13,893 nucleotides of DNA, from positions 1 through 13,893 of the forward strand of contig CAKOJC010000031.1 in NCBI GenBank assembly GCA_934088535.1, read 5' to 3'. Below are positions 1-6,660 of this stretch, piece by piece. The stretch is from an uncultured Bacilli bacterium (lineage in GTDB: Bacteria; Bacillota_I; Bacilli_A; RF39; UBA660). The notes below the pieces were generated by a model. It worked only from the letters and a program-made list of their open reading frames with translations. It searched no databases and was not told the origin of the DNA. How positions within the stretch are numbered: position 1 is the stretch's first letter; each line of letters opens with the position of its first letter. A program made the position numbers and the translations under genes.

Positions 1-71
1 GTGGCTCAACTTGGTAGAGCATTTGGTTTGGGACCAAGGGGTTGCAGGTTCAAATCCTGTCTTCCCGACCA
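1..71 (+). tRNA. tRNA-Pro (anticodon UGG), 5' end cut off by the window
   Basis: The sequence folds as a tRNA starting at about nucleotide 7. The D arm begins GCTC and closes GAGC at 17-20. The anticodon stem is 22-26 with 34-38, and its loop at 27-33 holds TGG at 29-31, which reads proline codons; a G follows the anticodon, as is usual for tRNA-Pro. The T arm is GCAGG/CCTGT around TTCAAAT. The 3' acceptor strand CTTCCCG is 61-67, with discriminator A68 and an encoded CCA at 69-71. The first acceptor-stem bases lie outside the window. Confidence 0.95.
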
Positions 72-80
72 TTGAATATT

Positions 81-103
81 AACTCACAAAAGTGAGTTTT
101 TTT
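81..103 (+). terminator. Intrinsic terminator after tRNA-Pro
   Basis: A perfect 7-bp stem AACTCAC (81-87) / GTGAGTT (92-98) with an AAAA loop runs straight into a T tract ending at 103. It lies 10 nt after the tRNA CCA end. On the opposite strand no T tract follows, so it should mainly stop plus-strand transcription. The stop codon of the minus-strand nuclease remnant lies at its edge. Confidence 0.88.
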
Positions 104-823
104 ATATTTTATTATAAATACTTAATAAATCTTTTTCATATATAACAAAATTAATGCCATGATAACGAAAAACCTCATTATTCATTAAAAGATTGAAATT
201 AATACTTATAATTCCATTTTTCAATGCAAAAATAATATCATCAAATGATTTGAGAAAATAACAATTTAAAGTATGATAATAAAAATATTTGTTGCTATTA
301 ATAATTTTTTGATTATATTTTACACAAGTTAGTTGTTTCATTTTTTTGTTAAAGATATTTTTAATATCATCAAATGTCCAATATATACTAGTGTCAAAAA
401 TTTTTCTATTATAAAATATACAAAGATAAATTTTTTCCATTTGTAAGAAACCTTAATCATAAAACCATATCCATTTTTACAATATTTAATTTTATTTTCT
501 TGAACATTTATCATCAAACATTTGCAATTTTCATGTAAAATATACCCATATCTATTAATAAGATACAAAAGAGTCTCGTTATTTGAATAATTCTTTTTAG
601 AAGGACAACAGCTAAAAAGAGAAATTGGATACTTATCTGATCCTGTAGTGGTTTTAATTTCGATATTTTTAAAATCCGGTAGTTGTTTATTATCAAGTTT
701 TTTATTTAACAAAGTTTCAAACATTTTTCCAGCACTACCATTATCTTTATAAATAGATTTAATATATTTTTTTTGCTTTATAAGATTAAATTCTGATTTT
801 AATTCCATAAACTCATCGTTCAT
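102..823 (-). pseudogene. MvaI/BcnI-like type II restriction endonuclease, split by a frameshift
   Basis: The first part (823 to 338) begins with a good ribosome site, AGAGGTG (minus strand, plus positions 832-838), 8 nt before ATG. It contains G-x-x-F-E (E36) and then P-D50-x4-E55-x-K57, the PD-(D/E)xK nuclease core of the MvaI/BcnI and related MutH/Sau3AI-like endonucleases. At about residue 130 this frame runs into unrelated sequence. The matching C-terminal half is in another frame (440 to 102), ending with a G-I-I-S-I-N-F segment and an H-G-x-x-F motif typical of the family end. One extra A in the A6 run (plus-strand T run 431-436) would join the halves into about 240 aa, near the usual size for these enzymes. 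The gene is therefore either broken by a 1-base deletion or carries a sequencing error. No partner methyltransferase is in the window, and the stretch is very AT-rich. The family call comes from motif reading and could be a neighbouring PD-(D/E)xK family. Confidence 0.68.
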
Positions 824-957
824 ACTTTCTTCACCTCTAATATAATAATTAGCTAAAAAAAATTAAAACACTTTAAAAATAGTAAATTAATTGTTAAATT
901 TTAAAAAAAATCAAAAAAAAACAAAAATTTAGGATAGAATAGTGTTAATATTAAAGC
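824..957. promoter_or_regulatory. Divergent intergenic region, very A/T-rich
   Basis: This gap separates the nuclease remnant (minus) from the 182-aa gene (plus). On the minus side a TATTAT-like -10 (plus 842-847) lies just before the AGAGGTG ribosome site. On the plus side two weak -10 candidates exist: TAGAAT at 935-940 and an extended TG-n-TAATAT at 943-951. The second would place the transcription start on the A of the ATG at 958. No Shine-Dalgarno sequence precedes that ATG, so a leaderless message is possible. No convincing -35 was found on either strand. Confidence 0.4.
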
Positions 958-1506
958 ATGAAAAGTATAATGGAAAAAATCAAAAGTAATGCAAATGACG
1001 TAATAAAAGATAATAATTTTTTAATTGTTGCCTATCAAAATAGACTATCAAGCAGAATGATAAAAATTTTTGAAAAATATAATATTCCGTTTAATAAAAA
1101 CATTATCAACAAAAGTATAGAAGAATATTTAATAAATAATATGTTTGAGACAAGTGAGGAAACAATCGATAAATACATAAATTTATTAAAAAATTATGAA
1201 ATAATAGTCCAACAGTATGTTGAAAAAAAAGTAAATACAAATGAAATTAAAGCATCAACAATAAAATTTATAGAAAAAATTTCTTGTAAAAATCAACAAA
1301 ATTTTCCAAAAGTTATAGCAAATAATTTTATAGAAAACATAAAATCAATGATTTTTGTTTATGATAATAGAAATTTAAATGAAGAAATACTCTCAAGAAT
1401 TAATGTTGATACAGATGAAATAAGGGTAGAAATAAATAGAAATAATTACAATTTTGTTATTGAATCGATAAATGTAATCATAAAAAATATAATAAGCAAC
1501 ATGTAA
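958..1506 (+). CDS. Unrecognised helical protein, 182 aa
   Basis: I do not recognise this family. It is rich in Asn, Ile, Lys and Glu, reads as mostly alpha-helical, and shows no signal peptide, membrane segment or clear catalytic motif. Two cysteines at most are present. The ATG at 958 has no Shine-Dalgarno sequence; a second in-frame ATG at 970 has none either. The stop is 12 nt before the DHH phosphoesterase start with no terminator between, so the two are probably one transcript and may act together. Base composition is extremely AT-rich (for example 7 G/C in 60 bases at 1321-1380), unlike the housekeeping genes later in the window, so it may be acquired or fast-evolving. That it is a real gene rests on its length, codon structure and operon spacing. 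Confidence 0.7.
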   Translation: MKSIMEKIKSNANDVIKDNNFLIVAYQNRLSSRMIKIFEKYNIPFNKNIINKSIEEYLINNMFETSEETIDKYINLLKNYEIIVQQYVEKKVNTNEIKASTIKFIEKISCKNQQNFPKVIANNFIENIKSMIFVYDNRNLNEEILSRINVDTDEIRVEINRNNYNFVIESINVIIKNIISNM

Positions 1507-1518
1507 TAAGGATTTAAT

Positions 1519-2400
1519 ATGAACAGTATAAAGGAGTATATAAAAAAATTAAAAAAATATGAACCTATATATGTCATTGGGCACTCAAATATTGACATTG
1601 ATTCAGCTATTTCTTCGAAAATTTTTTCAGAAATATTAAATTATTTTGGCATAGATGCATCTTATGCTATTTTAGAAAAAAACTATACTTTTGACGAATA
1701 TAATAAGAGAATGCTAGATGATTGTACTAACTTTAAACCTAAAGTGATATTAAATAAAAACATAAAAAAATATAATTTTTTTCTTGTTGATCATAATGAT
1801 TATTTACAATCGGTAGGAAGTAATGCAAATGTTGTTGGATGTATTGATCATCATCCTAATAGTGAAAAAATTAAGAATACAATTATAACAGACTGCTGTG
1901 CAACGTCATTATATATTTATCAGGTATTTAAAGATATATATGCATTTACTAGTGAACAAAAATTTGAAATTTTCATGGCCTTTTTGAATGATTCAACATT
2001 TGGAAAATCATCTAGATTTAAAGAAAGTGATAGAATAATTGCATCGGAACTGGGATATAATATGGAACTTGATAGCTGGTTTAAAAAATATTTCCAGCCA
2101 ACAGATCTAGGCAAAGGAATCAAAAATTGTATTTATAACGGCCATAAGAAATATGAGTTTAACGATATAACATTTGAAAGCGGATATATTGAAACTTTTG
2201 GAACAAAAGGGTTAAATGAGTATGAAAAGATAATTAGTAGCATACCTAATTTCCTTGGTATATGGATAGATTATGATGATCCAAAAACATATGTTTTCTT
2301 TAGTTACAAAGAAAATTTTATAAAGTGGAAGTATGATTTTGTAGCATCACGAGCAACTACAATTTTAAAAGATACATTAAAAATAGTTAATCAAAAATAG
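1519..2400 (+). CDS. DHH-family phosphoesterase, manganese pyrophosphatase-like, 293 aa
   Basis: The N-terminal DHH domain carries the motifs of the manganese-dependent inorganic pyrophosphatase (PpaC) group in order: G-H22-S-N-I-D26-I-D28-S, V-D91-H-N, I-D110-H111-H112, the T-D-C-C-A-T-S segment at 124-130, and N-D158-S-T-F. By analogy H22, D26, D28, D91, H112 and D158 would bind two metal ions. PpaC enzymes hydrolyse pyrophosphate, but relatives act on polyphosphate, nucleotides or short oligonucleotides. The C-terminal half resembles a degenerate DHHA2 domain and ends with an S-R-A stretch instead of the S-R-K expected in true pyrophosphatases. The usual Pro in G-H-x-N-P-D is Ile. Substrate is therefore uncertain. 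No signal peptide is seen, so it is cytosolic. The start has AAGGA at 1508-1512, 6 nt before ATG, and it probably shares a transcript with the upstream 182-aa gene. Confidence 0.8.
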   Translation: MNSIKEYIKKLKKYEPIYVIGHSNIDIDSAISSKIFSEILNYFGIDASYAILEKNYTFDEYNKRMLDDCTNFKPKVILNKNIKKYNFFLVDHNDYLQSVGSNANVVGCIDHHPNSEKIKNTIITDCCATSLYIYQVFKDIYAFTSEQKFEIFMAFLNDSTFGKSSRFKESDRIIASELGYNMELDSWFKKYFQPTDLGKGIKNCIYNGHKKYEFNDITFESGYIETFGTKGLNEYEKIISSIPNFLGIWIDYDDPKTYVFFSYKENFIKWKYDFVASRATTILKDTLKIVNQK

Positions 2401-2409
2401 ACTATAATA

Positions 2410-2438
2410 TTGTCTTTTTTTTCATAATAAGGTACAAT
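2410..2438 (+). promoter_or_regulatory. Promoter for the PH-domain/carboxypeptidase pair
   Basis: TTGTCT (2410-2415), a 17-bp spacer and TACAAT (2433-2438) make a good sigma-A-type promoter. The predicted start of transcription, about 2445, lies inside the ribosome site AGAGGTG (2442-2448), so the leader would be very short. The -35 box overlaps a T run that follows a weak AGAC/GTCT hairpin at the end of the DHH gene, which may be a poor terminator. Confidence 0.6.
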
Positions 2439-2453
2439 CAAAGAGGTGATAAT

Positions 2454-2882
2454 ATGAATGATACATATAGTATGGTGAGAAGATTTAAAAGAAATTTTCC
2501 AAAAACCGTGGCATTTAGAACAAGAGCTCACGCAGGAGTAATAGAAGAACATTTAAATCCAGGAGAAAAAGTAACTTACGCATTTTGTGCACAAAAAAAT
2601 GTTAGTTCTCTTATGATTATAAACTCATGTGTTATTGCGTTAACAAACAAAAGAATACTTATTGGTCAGAAAAGACTATTATGGGGATATTTTTTTACTA
2701 CTATAACACCTGATTTATATAATGATCTTAAAGTTAGAAAAAATTTAATTTGGAGTGACATTGAAATAGATACAGTAAAAGAAAACATTTATATTTCAAA
2801 TATAGATCCAAGAGGAGCAATTGAAATAGAAACTAAAATTACTGAGTTTATGATGAATGAAAAGAAAAAGTATGGAAAATAG
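2454..2882 (+). CDS. Bacterial PH-domain protein, 142 aa
   Basis: From about residue 36 the protein reads as a bacterial pleckstrin-homology domain: P-G-E-K at 36-39, a run of beta strands, and L-T-N-K-R-I-L-I at 63-70, the hallmark strand of YokE/bPH-type domains. A basic N-terminal region precedes it. No membrane segment or signal peptide is visible. Such domains are usually found in small cytosolic or membrane-associated proteins of poorly known role. The start is set by AGAGGTG at 2442-2448, 5 nt before ATG. The last codons overlap the start of the carboxypeptidase gene, so translation of the two is probably coupled, suggesting a link to cell-wall or membrane work; that is inference. Confidence 0.72.
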   Translation: MNDTYSMVRRFKRNFPKTVAFRTRAHAGVIEEHLNPGEKVTYAFCAQKNVSSLMIINSCVIALTNKRILIGQKRLLWGYFFTTITPDLYNDLKVRKNLIWSDIEIDTVKENIYISNIDPRGAIEIETKITEFMMNEKKKYGK

Positions 2883-4110
2883 AATTAACATTAGAAATGT
2901 AATAATATCACTTACAATGATATTTTTACTTTGTATTTCAAAAATATCTGCAGAAGAATTATCATTAATTAGTGATAAATACATTTTATACAATATGAAT
3001 GACAACAAAGTAATCATGAAAAAAGATGAAAATGTTAAAACACAAATAGCAAGTTTAACAAAATTAATGACAGTTTTAGTAGCCATAGAAAATATTAAAG
3101 ATTTTGATGAAAAAGTTACTATCACAAGTGAAATGATTAATAATATTGAATGGGACGTGGCAAAAATTGGTTTAAAGAAAGGGCAAGTAGTTACATATGA
3201 TGATTTACTATTTTGTACCATGTTACCTAGTGCTGCTGATTGTGCGAATGGACTAGCAATATCAATTGGCGGAAACTATGATAAATTCATAGAAATGATG
3301 AATGAAAAAGCCAAGAATTTAGGGTTAAAGAACACTCACTTTGCTAATCCTGTTGGTTTATATAGTAAAAAAAACTATAGTACAGCATATGATGTGGCTG
3401 AGTTATTAAAATATAGTTTGAAAAATAAAAAATTTAAAGAAGTTTTTGAAAAAAAAGATTATACATTAACAACAGGAAAAAAAGTAAAAAGTACATTAAA
3501 AAGTTATAATGAAAAAGTTGGAGAGGATATATCCTATATAACAGGCGCAAAAACGGGATTTATAGATGAAGCAGGAAGGTGTCTAGCGTCAACAGCGACT
3601 ATTGATAATGTTAATTATATGTTAATAACATTAAATGCATACTCATCAAAAAAATCTCCTCATATACTTGATGCAACAGCAACATACAAGTATTTTTCAA
3701 ATAATTATTCTTATAAAAATATTTTGGATAAAAATGACACAATTGTAAAATTGAAAACTAAATATGCAAAAGAAAAAGAAGTAAGTATACATCATGATGA
3801 AGAATTTACAAGTTATTTAAAAAATGATTTTAAAAAAGAAGATTTAGTATATGATTATGATGGAATAAAAGAAGTTTCCTACTTCACAAAAAAAGGAACA
3901 AAACTTGGAACAGTAAAAATTAAATATAACAATGAAGTACTAAAAGTATTCGTGGTAAATTACAATGAAACATTAAGTTTCAGTATTTGGCAATATATAT
4001 GGATAAATAAATTCTATATTATAGTTGTAGTTATTGTGGTTTATATGACTATTTTAATAAATAAGAAAAAAAGAAGAAGAAAAAGAAATAAACACAGAAT
4101 TACGGAATAA
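2857..4110 (+). CDS. D-alanyl-D-alanine carboxypeptidase (penicillin-binding protein, S11 family), 417 aa
   Basis: The enzyme trims the terminal D-Ala from peptidoglycan stem peptides outside the cell. Residues 1-32 form a signal peptide with a basic start and a hydrophobic core, probably cleaved after the Ala at 32. The serine-enzyme motifs are S66-L-T-K69 and K232-T-G234. The middle motif reads S125-A-A-D, where most family members have S-x-N, so the usual Asn is missing. Residues about 295-370 form a beta-rich C-terminal domain. A transmembrane helix (about 386-402) followed by a strongly basic tail anchors the protein in the membrane, as in PBP5-type enzymes though with a full helix. The gene overlaps the PH-domain gene by 26 nt from the ATG at 2857; a second ATG at 2872 would also keep the signal peptide and shorten the overlap to 11 nt. 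Neither has a strong ribosome site, which favours translational coupling. Confidence 0.92.
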   Translation: MKRKSMENRINIRNVIISLTMIFLLCISKISAEELSLISDKYILYNMNDNKVIMKKDENVKTQIASLTKLMTVLVAIENIKDFDEKVTITSEMINNIEWDVAKIGLKKGQVVTYDDLLFCTMLPSAADCANGLAISIGGNYDKFIEMMNEKAKNLGLKNTHFANPVGLYSKKNYSTAYDVAELLKYSLKNKKFKEVFEKKDYTLTTGKKVKSTLKSYNEKVGEDISYITGAKTGFIDEAGRCLASTATIDNVNYMLITLNAYSSKKSPHILDATATYKYFSNNYSYKNILDKNDTIVKLKTKYAKEKEVSIHHDEEFTSYLKNDFKKEDLVYDYDGIKEVSYFTKKGTKLGTVKIKYNNEVLKVFVVNYNETLSFSIWQYIWINKFYIIVVVIVVYMTILINKKKRRRKRNKHRITE

Positions 4111-4125
4111 TTTTCTGTGTTTTTT
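4090..4125 (+). terminator. Intrinsic terminator of the carboxypeptidase gene
   Basis: AAACACAGAA (4090-4099) pairs with TTCTGTGTTT (4113-4122) to give a 10-bp stem, followed by T residues to 4125. The left arm lies inside the last codons of the gene and the stop codon is in the loop. Confidence 0.85.
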
Positions 4126-4142
4126 AGAATAAAAATTAAATA

Positions 4143-4171
4143 TTGACTTTAAAACGAGAAAACTTTACAAT
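4143..4171 (+). promoter_or_regulatory. Strong sigma-A-type promoter of rny
   Basis: TTGACT (4143-4148), a 17-bp spacer and TACAAT (4166-4171) give a near-consensus promoter. Transcription should begin near 4178, leaving a leader of about 41 nt. Confidence 0.8.
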
Positions 4172-4176
4172 AGATA

Positions 4177-4198
4177 TAGAAGTTTAAAAATACTTCTA
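4177..4198 (+). promoter_or_regulatory. Stem-loop at the predicted 5' end of the rny mRNA
   Basis: TAGAAGT (4177-4183) and ACTTCTA (4192-4198) form a 7-bp perfect stem with an 8-nt A/T loop. It begins at the predicted transcription start and ends 9 nt before the GGAGG ribosome site (4208-4212). No T run follows, so it is not a terminator. 5'-terminal hairpins are known to stabilise mRNAs in Gram-positive bacteria; a role here is inference. Confidence 0.5.
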
Positions 4199-4218
4199 GA
4201 AAGTAATGGAGGAAAATT

Positions 4219-5772
4219 ATGAACGATGTAATTATCTCCATTTTGCTTGTAGTAGTTGGATTGCTTGTAGGCGCTTTCATAATGATTATTATAAACAAAT
4301 TAAAAGTAAGCGCTGCACAAAAAGAAGCTGATAAACTAATTCAAGATGCAAAAAAAGAAGCTGAAAAAGCAAAAAGAGATGGCATTTTGGAATTAAAAGA
4401 AGAAAGTTACAAGTTAAAAAATCAAACTGATGCAGAAATTAAGGAAAAGAAAAAAGAACTTAATGATCTAAATCAAAGAATTGATAACCGCGAAAAGAGT
4501 TTAGATAAACGTGATGAATTACTAACTGAAAGAGAGAAAAACCTAGACCAAAAAGATAAAGATTTATTGGCACAACAAAAAGAAATTCAAGAAAAAGATG
4601 CAAAAATGGAGAGTATAATAAAGGAGCAAATTGCTCTTTTAGAAAAGATCTCTGGTTTTTCGAAGGAAAAAGCTAGAGAAACCATACTAAAAAAAGTAGA
4701 AGAAGAAATGGGAAGAGAAATTTCAGTCTACTTAAAAGAGCGTGAAGATGAGGCAAAACTTGAAGCAGATAGAAAAGCAAAAGAATTAATTGTATCTAGT
4801 ATGCAAAGATATTCTAGTGATGTTACCAGTGAACAAACAGTTAGTACTGTGGAACTTCCAAATGACGAAATGAAGGGAAGAATAATTGGTAGAGAAGGTA
4901 GAAATATTAGAACAATTGAAGCTGTAACTGGTGTTGACTTAATAATTGATGATACCCCAGAAGTAATTGTACTATCATCATTTGATCCACTAAGAAGAGA
5001 AATTGCAAAAGTAACACTTGAAACACTTATTAAAGATGGAAGAATCCATCCAGCAAGAATCGAAGAATTATATGATAAAGTATGTGAAGATTATAAAAAG
5101 ATAATTCGAGAAAAAGGCGAAGAAGCATTATTCGAACTTGGTATATCAAAAGTCGATCCTGAAATTGTCGAATTAATTGGTAAACTAGCATTTAGAACAA
5201 GTTATGGACAAGACGCACTTGCTCATAGTAAAGAAGTTGCACATTTAGCAGGATTAATGGCAAGTGAATTAGGCGAAAATGTTCAACTAGCCAAGAGAGC
5301 AGGTTTGCTTCATGATATAGGCAAAGCAATTGATTTTGAAGTTGAAGGAAGTCATGTAGAAATTGGTGCAGATGTAGCTAAAAAACATGGAGAAGATAAA
5401 GTAGTAATAAATGCAATTGAATCACACCATGGAGATAAAAAGGCAGAATACGTTATTTCTGAATTGGTAGCCGTTGCAGATGCATTAAGTGCTTCAAGAC
5501 CTGGTGCTAGAAATGATTCTTTAGAAAATTATGTTAAGAGACTTGAAGAGTTAGAAAATATAGGTAACTCAATGGAAGGTGTTGAAAAAACATTTGCAAT
5601 GCAAGCCGGAAGAGAATTACGTGTTATGGTTAAGCCAGATGAAATTGATGACTTATCAAGTTATAAAATAGCTAGAGAAATCAAAGAAAAAATAGAAGAT
5701 ACAATGCAATATCCTGGTACAATAAAGGTTGTTGTAATTAGAGAAACAAGAGCTGAAGAAGTTGCTAAATAG
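4219..5772 (+). CDS. rny: Ribonuclease Y, 517 aa
   Basis: RNase Y is the membrane-tethered endoribonuclease that starts bulk mRNA decay in many Gram-positive bacteria. All parts are visible: an N-terminal transmembrane helix (about 5-26), a long charged coiled coil rich in Lys and Glu (about 30-205), a KH RNA-binding domain with G-R-I-I-G-R-E-G-R-N (220-229), and an HD phosphohydrolase domain with H336, the H365-D366 pair, H403-H404 and D421 as metal-site residues. The C-terminal segment from about 430 to 517 is also typical. Length matches the usual 510-520 aa. The start has GGAGG at 4208-4212, 6 nt before ATG. It has its own strong promoter and a double terminator, so it is a single-gene unit, and its leader begins with a stem-loop that could affect the stability of its own message. 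Confidence 0.97.
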   Translation: MNDVIISILLVVVGLLVGAFIMIIINKLKVSAAQKEADKLIQDAKKEAEKAKRDGILELKEESYKLKNQTDAEIKEKKKELNDLNQRIDNREKSLDKRDELLTEREKNLDQKDKDLLAQQKEIQEKDAKMESIIKEQIALLEKISGFSKEKARETILKKVEEEMGREISVYLKEREDEAKLEADRKAKELIVSSMQRYSSDVTSEQTVSTVELPNDEMKGRIIGREGRNIRTIEAVTGVDLIIDDTPEVIVLSSFDPLRREIAKVTLETLIKDGRIHPARIEELYDKVCEDYKKIIREKGEEALFELGISKVDPEIVELIGKLAFRTSYGQDALAHSKEVAHLAGLMASELGENVQLAKRAGLLHDIGKAIDFEVEGSHVEIGADVAKKHGEDKVVINAIESHHGDKKAEYVISELVAVADALSASRPGARNDSLENYVKRLEELENIGNSMEGVEKTFAMQAGRELRVMVKPDEIDDLSSYKIAREIKEKIEDTMQYPGTIKVVVIRETRAEEVAK

Positions 5773-5784
5773 TAACTTCTTTTT
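5756..5784 (+). terminator. Intrinsic terminator of rny
   Basis: AAGAAGTTGC (5756-5765) pairs with GTAACTTCTT (5772-5781), 10 pairs including one G-T, around the loop TAAATA, followed by T residues to 5784. The left arm is within the last codons of rny and the stop codon lies at the loop. Confidence 0.85.
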
Positions 5785-5797
5785 AATTGATATTAAA

Positions 5798-5829
5798 TAT
5801 ACTTAATATTTAAAATTGATTTAAGTATA
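5798..5829. repeat. Perfect 9-bp inverted repeat between two terminators
   Basis: TATACTTAA (5798-5806) and TTAAGTATA (5821-5829) are perfect inverted copies 14 nt apart. They lie between the rny terminator and the second hairpin at 5835-5860. The arms could form a hairpin in RNA or an operator in DNA. In so AT-rich a sequence chance is a real possibility. Confidence 0.45.
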
Positions 5830-5834
5830 GAAAT

Positions 5835-5860
5835 AAGATTATAACTACAATCTTTTTTTT
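5835..5860 (+). terminator. Second terminator-like hairpin downstream of rny
   Basis: AAGATT (5835-5840) and AATCTT (5849-5854) form a 6-bp stem with an 8-nt loop, followed by an uninterrupted T run 5853-5860. It probably backs up the stronger rny terminator and insulates the following operon. Confidence 0.65.
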
Positions 5861-5872
5861 AAATAAAAACTA

Positions 5873-5881
5873 TGCTAAAAT
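5873..5881 (+). promoter_or_regulatory. Extended -10 promoter of the SDR/thioredoxin/CcdA-like operon
   Basis: TGCTAAAAT (5873-5881) matches an extended -10 element (TG-n-TATAAT); the -35 region is just a T run. The predicted transcription start, about 5888, is 1 nt before the AGGTGA ribosome site (5889-5894), giving a leader of only about 11 nt. Confidence 0.5.
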
Positions 5882-5898
5882 AATTACTAGGTGATAGA

Positions 5899-6651
5899 AT
5901 GATAGCTTTAATAACAGGAGCATCTAATGGTCTAGGAGCTGATTTTGCAAAAGAACTTTCAAAAGAAGGTTATGATTTAATTTTAGTAGCAAGATCGAAG
6001 GATAAATTAGAAAACCTTGCTAAAAAATTAAAAACAAATGTTGAAATCGAAGCAATGGACCTAAGTGTAAAAGAAAATGTTTATAAATTGTATAATAAAT
6101 ATAAAGATAAAGTAGATTTACTAATCAATAATGCAGGTTTCGGAGCATTTGGAAAATTTGCTGATATCGATTTAGACAACGAACTTAATATGATAGATTT
6201 AAATATTATAACTTACCATATATTAACTAAACTATTCTTACAAGATTTTGTTAAAAAAGACAAAGGAAGAATACTAAATGTTGCTTCTTCAGCAGCTTTT
6301 GAACCAGGCCCACTTATGTCAACATACTATGCAACTAAATCATATGTTTACAACTTAAGTATGGGCATATATGAAGAGTTAAGAAGAGATAAAAGTAATG
6401 TAAAAATTCATATACTTTGTCCAGGACCAGTTGACACTGGATTTAATGAAAGGGCACATGTTAAATTTGGAGTAAAATCACTGCAAAGTAAAGACGTTGT
6501 ACAGTATACACTAAAGTGTATGAATAAAAATAAATTAATAATTATACCAGGATTCACCATAAAGTTAGGAGTATTTGCAAATAGATTATTTACTAGAAAA
6601 TTTATAGTAAAATGCACATACAAAATTCAAAAATCAAAAACACTTAAATAG
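5899..6651 (+). CDS. Short-chain dehydrogenase/reductase, 250 aa
   Basis: This is a classical SDR oxidoreductase, an NAD(P)-dependent Rossmann-fold enzyme of about 250 aa. The nucleotide-binding motif T-G-A-S-N-G-L-G is at 6-13, with the acidic M-D-L near 53-55, N-N-A-G at 77-80, the catalytic Ser in A-S-S (129-131) and Y143-x-x-x-K147. R32 (in A-R-S) after the second strand suggests a preference for NADPH. C-P-G-P-V-x-T follows in the usual place after the active site. No signal peptide; cytosolic. The substrate cannot be read from sequence. The start has AGGTGA 4 nt before ATG. Only 9 nt separate its stop from the thioredoxin-like gene, so it heads a three-gene operon and may feed or use reducing power there; that is inference. 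Confidence 0.93.
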   Translation: MIALITGASNGLGADFAKELSKEGYDLILVARSKDKLENLAKKLKTNVEIEAMDLSVKENVYKLYNKYKDKVDLLINNAGFGAFGKFADIDLDNELNMIDLNIITYHILTKLFLQDFVKKDKGRILNVASSAAFEPGPLMSTYYATKSYVYNLSMGIYEELRRDKSNVKIHILCPGPVDTGFNERAHVKFGVKSLQSKDVVQYTLKCMNKNKLIIIPGFTIKLGVFANRLFTRKFIVKCTYKIQKSKTLK

Positions 6652-6660
6652 GAGATAAAT

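Noticed and set aside
431..436. Programmed frameshift or polymerase slippage at the A6 run of the nuclease gene
   Set aside because: The run in frame is TGG-AAA-AAA-TTT, which is not a standard slippery heptamer, and six A residues is short for transcriptional slippage. A simple mutation or read error is more likely.
514..696. Extra short ORFs opposite or within genes, such as 514-696, 1920-2123, 7198-7419, 9710-10210 and 13202-13429
   Set aside because: They lie in other frames of well-supported genes, lack ribosome sites and show no family motifs.
2399..2422. Intrinsic terminator of the DHH gene
   Set aside because: Only a 4-bp AGAC/GTCT stem with a mismatch precedes the T run; too weak to list as a terminator, and the run doubles as promoter spacer.
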